Assembly: GCA_025350885.1 (NCBI GenBank)
Contig: JANXXA010000166.1
Span: forward strand, 1-6,080
Source: Phenylobacterium sp.
Lineage (GTDB): Bacteria; Pseudomonadota; Alphaproteobacteria; Caulobacterales; Caulobacteraceae
DNA: 6,080 nt
Direction of reading: 5' to 3'
The notes beneath the pieces were generated by a model that was given only the letters and a program-made list of their open reading frames with translations, was not told where the DNA came from and searched no databases. The position numbers were made by a program, and so were the translations under genes. Positions 5,157 to 6,080 of the stretch are shown one piece after another (the first letter of the stretch is position 1; each line of letters starts with the position of its first letter).

Positions 5157-6080
5157 TCAGGCCGTGGCCAGCAGGTAGCCGACGCGGGGGAAATGCACGT
5201 GCATCAGGTCAAGCTCGCCGGCCTCGCGGGCGATGGTAATGCGGTCGGGGGTGACGGCGACCAGCCGCCCCTCGATAGGGTCGCGGCCATAGTCGTCAGC
5301 GCGCACGGTCACGGCGACGCCGGGCGCGAGGCCCGAGGGGTCGGCCGGATCGCTGCCGGAGACCGGGGCGGGGGTTGCGGCCCTCGCCACCTGCAGCGCC
5401 TCGGCTCCGGTCATCTCCTTGCGCGCACCGTGACCCAGCGCCGCCATCCGCGCGCGCCAGGCGACCGTCTTAGGCAGGCCATCCAGCAGCATATCCATCG
5501 CCGCCGATGCCGCGCGGCCCAACCACCAGATGTTCATGTAGGCTGCGATGTCAGCGAGTGACGGCGTTGATCCGCCGAGGAAATCGTTGCTGGCCAAGCC
5601 GCGTTCGATCCAGGCGGCGTGCGCCCGCCACTGGCCCTTCATCGGCCCGGCCACGGCCTTCATGGCGGCCACATCGAACGGCCGGCCCGACAGTTTCTCG
5701 CGGTCCTTGATGAAGGCTTCCGGCACGCTGTCGCCCATCTCGCCGAACACCACCGCCACCGTCGCCTGGAAGAACAGCCGGTCGGCCCACAGATTAACCG
5801 CCCAGTCGGCGCCGCGCACCACGGCGGGTTTGCGATGTCTGGCCTCGATCTCGGCCAGGATGACTTGCGTGTCGCAATAGACGTCGGCGCCGATCTGCAG
5901 CACCGGGATCCGGCGATAGCCGCCGGTCAGGGGAATGAGATCCGGCTTGGGCATGATCACCGGCTGGATCACCGAGCGCCAGGAGAGGCCTTTCACCCCC
6001 AGCATGACCCGCACCTTCTCCGAAAAAGGCGAGGTGTCGTAATGGTGAAGGATGATTTCGCCCGAGGGGTTTTGGTTGGG
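5157..6080 (-). CDS. Glutathione S-transferase-like protein with C-terminal extension (5' end cut by window)
   Basis: At least 308 codons including the stop. The open frame continues past an internal GTG at 6014 to the window edge, adding PNQNPSGEIILHHYDTSPFSEK (given as positions 1-22), which is plainly the start of a thioredoxin-like GST domain; the true start is just outside. In visible numbering, the beta-1/helix-1 segment has SPFS at 17-20 (likely glutathione-side Ser), the cis-Pro is in RIPVLQ (Pro59), and Asp70-Thr71 in CDTQVI fills the usual glutathione gamma-glutamyl site. The helical C-terminal GST domain spans about 90-235 and includes the conserved capping motif PSLADIAAY (Ser174, Asp177). 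After a Gly/Pro/Ser linker at about 240-252, a beta-rich segment of about 50 residues follows (VAVTVRADDYGRDPIEGRL onward), which ordinary GSTs lack. It is the first visible gene of an operon with the crotonase. Activity on glutathione is not proven by the sequence. Confidence 0.88.
   Translation of the reverse strand, partial: PNQNPSGEIILHHYDTSPFSEKVRVMLGVKGLSWRSVIQPVIMPKPDLIPLTGGYRRIPVLQIGADVYCDTQVILAEIEARHRKPAVVRGADWAVNLWADRLFFQATVAVVFGEMGDSVPEAFIKDREKLSGRPFDVAAMKAVAGPMKGQWRAHAAWIERGLASNDFLGGSTPSLADIAAYMNIWWLGRAASAAMDMLLDGLPKTVAWRARMAALGHGARKEMTGAEALQVARAATPAPVSGSDPADPSGLAPGVAVTVRADDYGRDPIEGRLVAVTPDRITIAREAGELDLMHVHFPRVGYLLATA

Noticed and set aside
1..6080. CRISPR array, tRNA, rRNA or riboswitch.
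   Set aside because: No regularly spaced repeats, tRNA-like sequence or recognisable riboswitch element was seen; almost the whole window is protein coding.

Overview
The window looks like chromosomal DNA of a high-GC alphaproteobacterium, most likely from the Caulobacteraceae (Caulobacter/Phenylobacterium type). The basis is the strong GC bias at third codon positions and the character of the encoded proteins: a TonB-dependent receptor, a classical SDR, a crotonase and a GST-like protein. The taxonomic call is an inference; no rRNA or other marker gene is present.

Layout. (1) 5-2026, minus strand: a TonB-dependent outer-membrane receptor, complete at its 3' end but with no recognisable signal peptide in frame. 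(2) 2089-2850, plus strand: a classical short-chain dehydrogenase, divergent from the receptor with only 62 bp between the two start codons. (3) About 2851-4330, plus strand: two compact type II toxin-antitoxin modules of different kinds. The first is a FitAB-like pair (ribbon-helix-helix antitoxin plus PIN-domain toxin, 2935-3583). The second is an AbrB/SpoVT-fold antitoxin plus a VapC PIN-domain toxin (3675-4330). Each module has its own AT-rich leader with repeats that look like autoregulatory operators. (4) 4318-6080, minus strand: a crotonase-family enzyme and, upstream of it in the same apparent operon (23 bp gap), a GST-like protein. The GST-like gene runs off the right edge of the window and carries a short beta-rich C-terminal extension.

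How the genes fit together. Each toxin-antitoxin module is expected to be self-contained: the antitoxin neutralises its PIN-domain RNase and, with it, represses the shared promoter. They sit as a small accessory islet between housekeeping-type metabolic genes and overlap the 3' end of the crotonase gene by 13 bp. The SDR, crotonase and GST-like protein are all plausible parts of lipid, acyl-CoA or xenobiotic metabolism, but nothing in the sequence names their substrates.

I did not find a convincing new biological system. The points most worth a second look are the two unlike PIN toxin modules side by side with repeat-bearing leaders, the receptor's missing or possibly frameshifted signal peptide, the dienoyl-CoA-isomerase-like acid pair in the crotonase, and the extra C-terminal domain on the GST-like protein.
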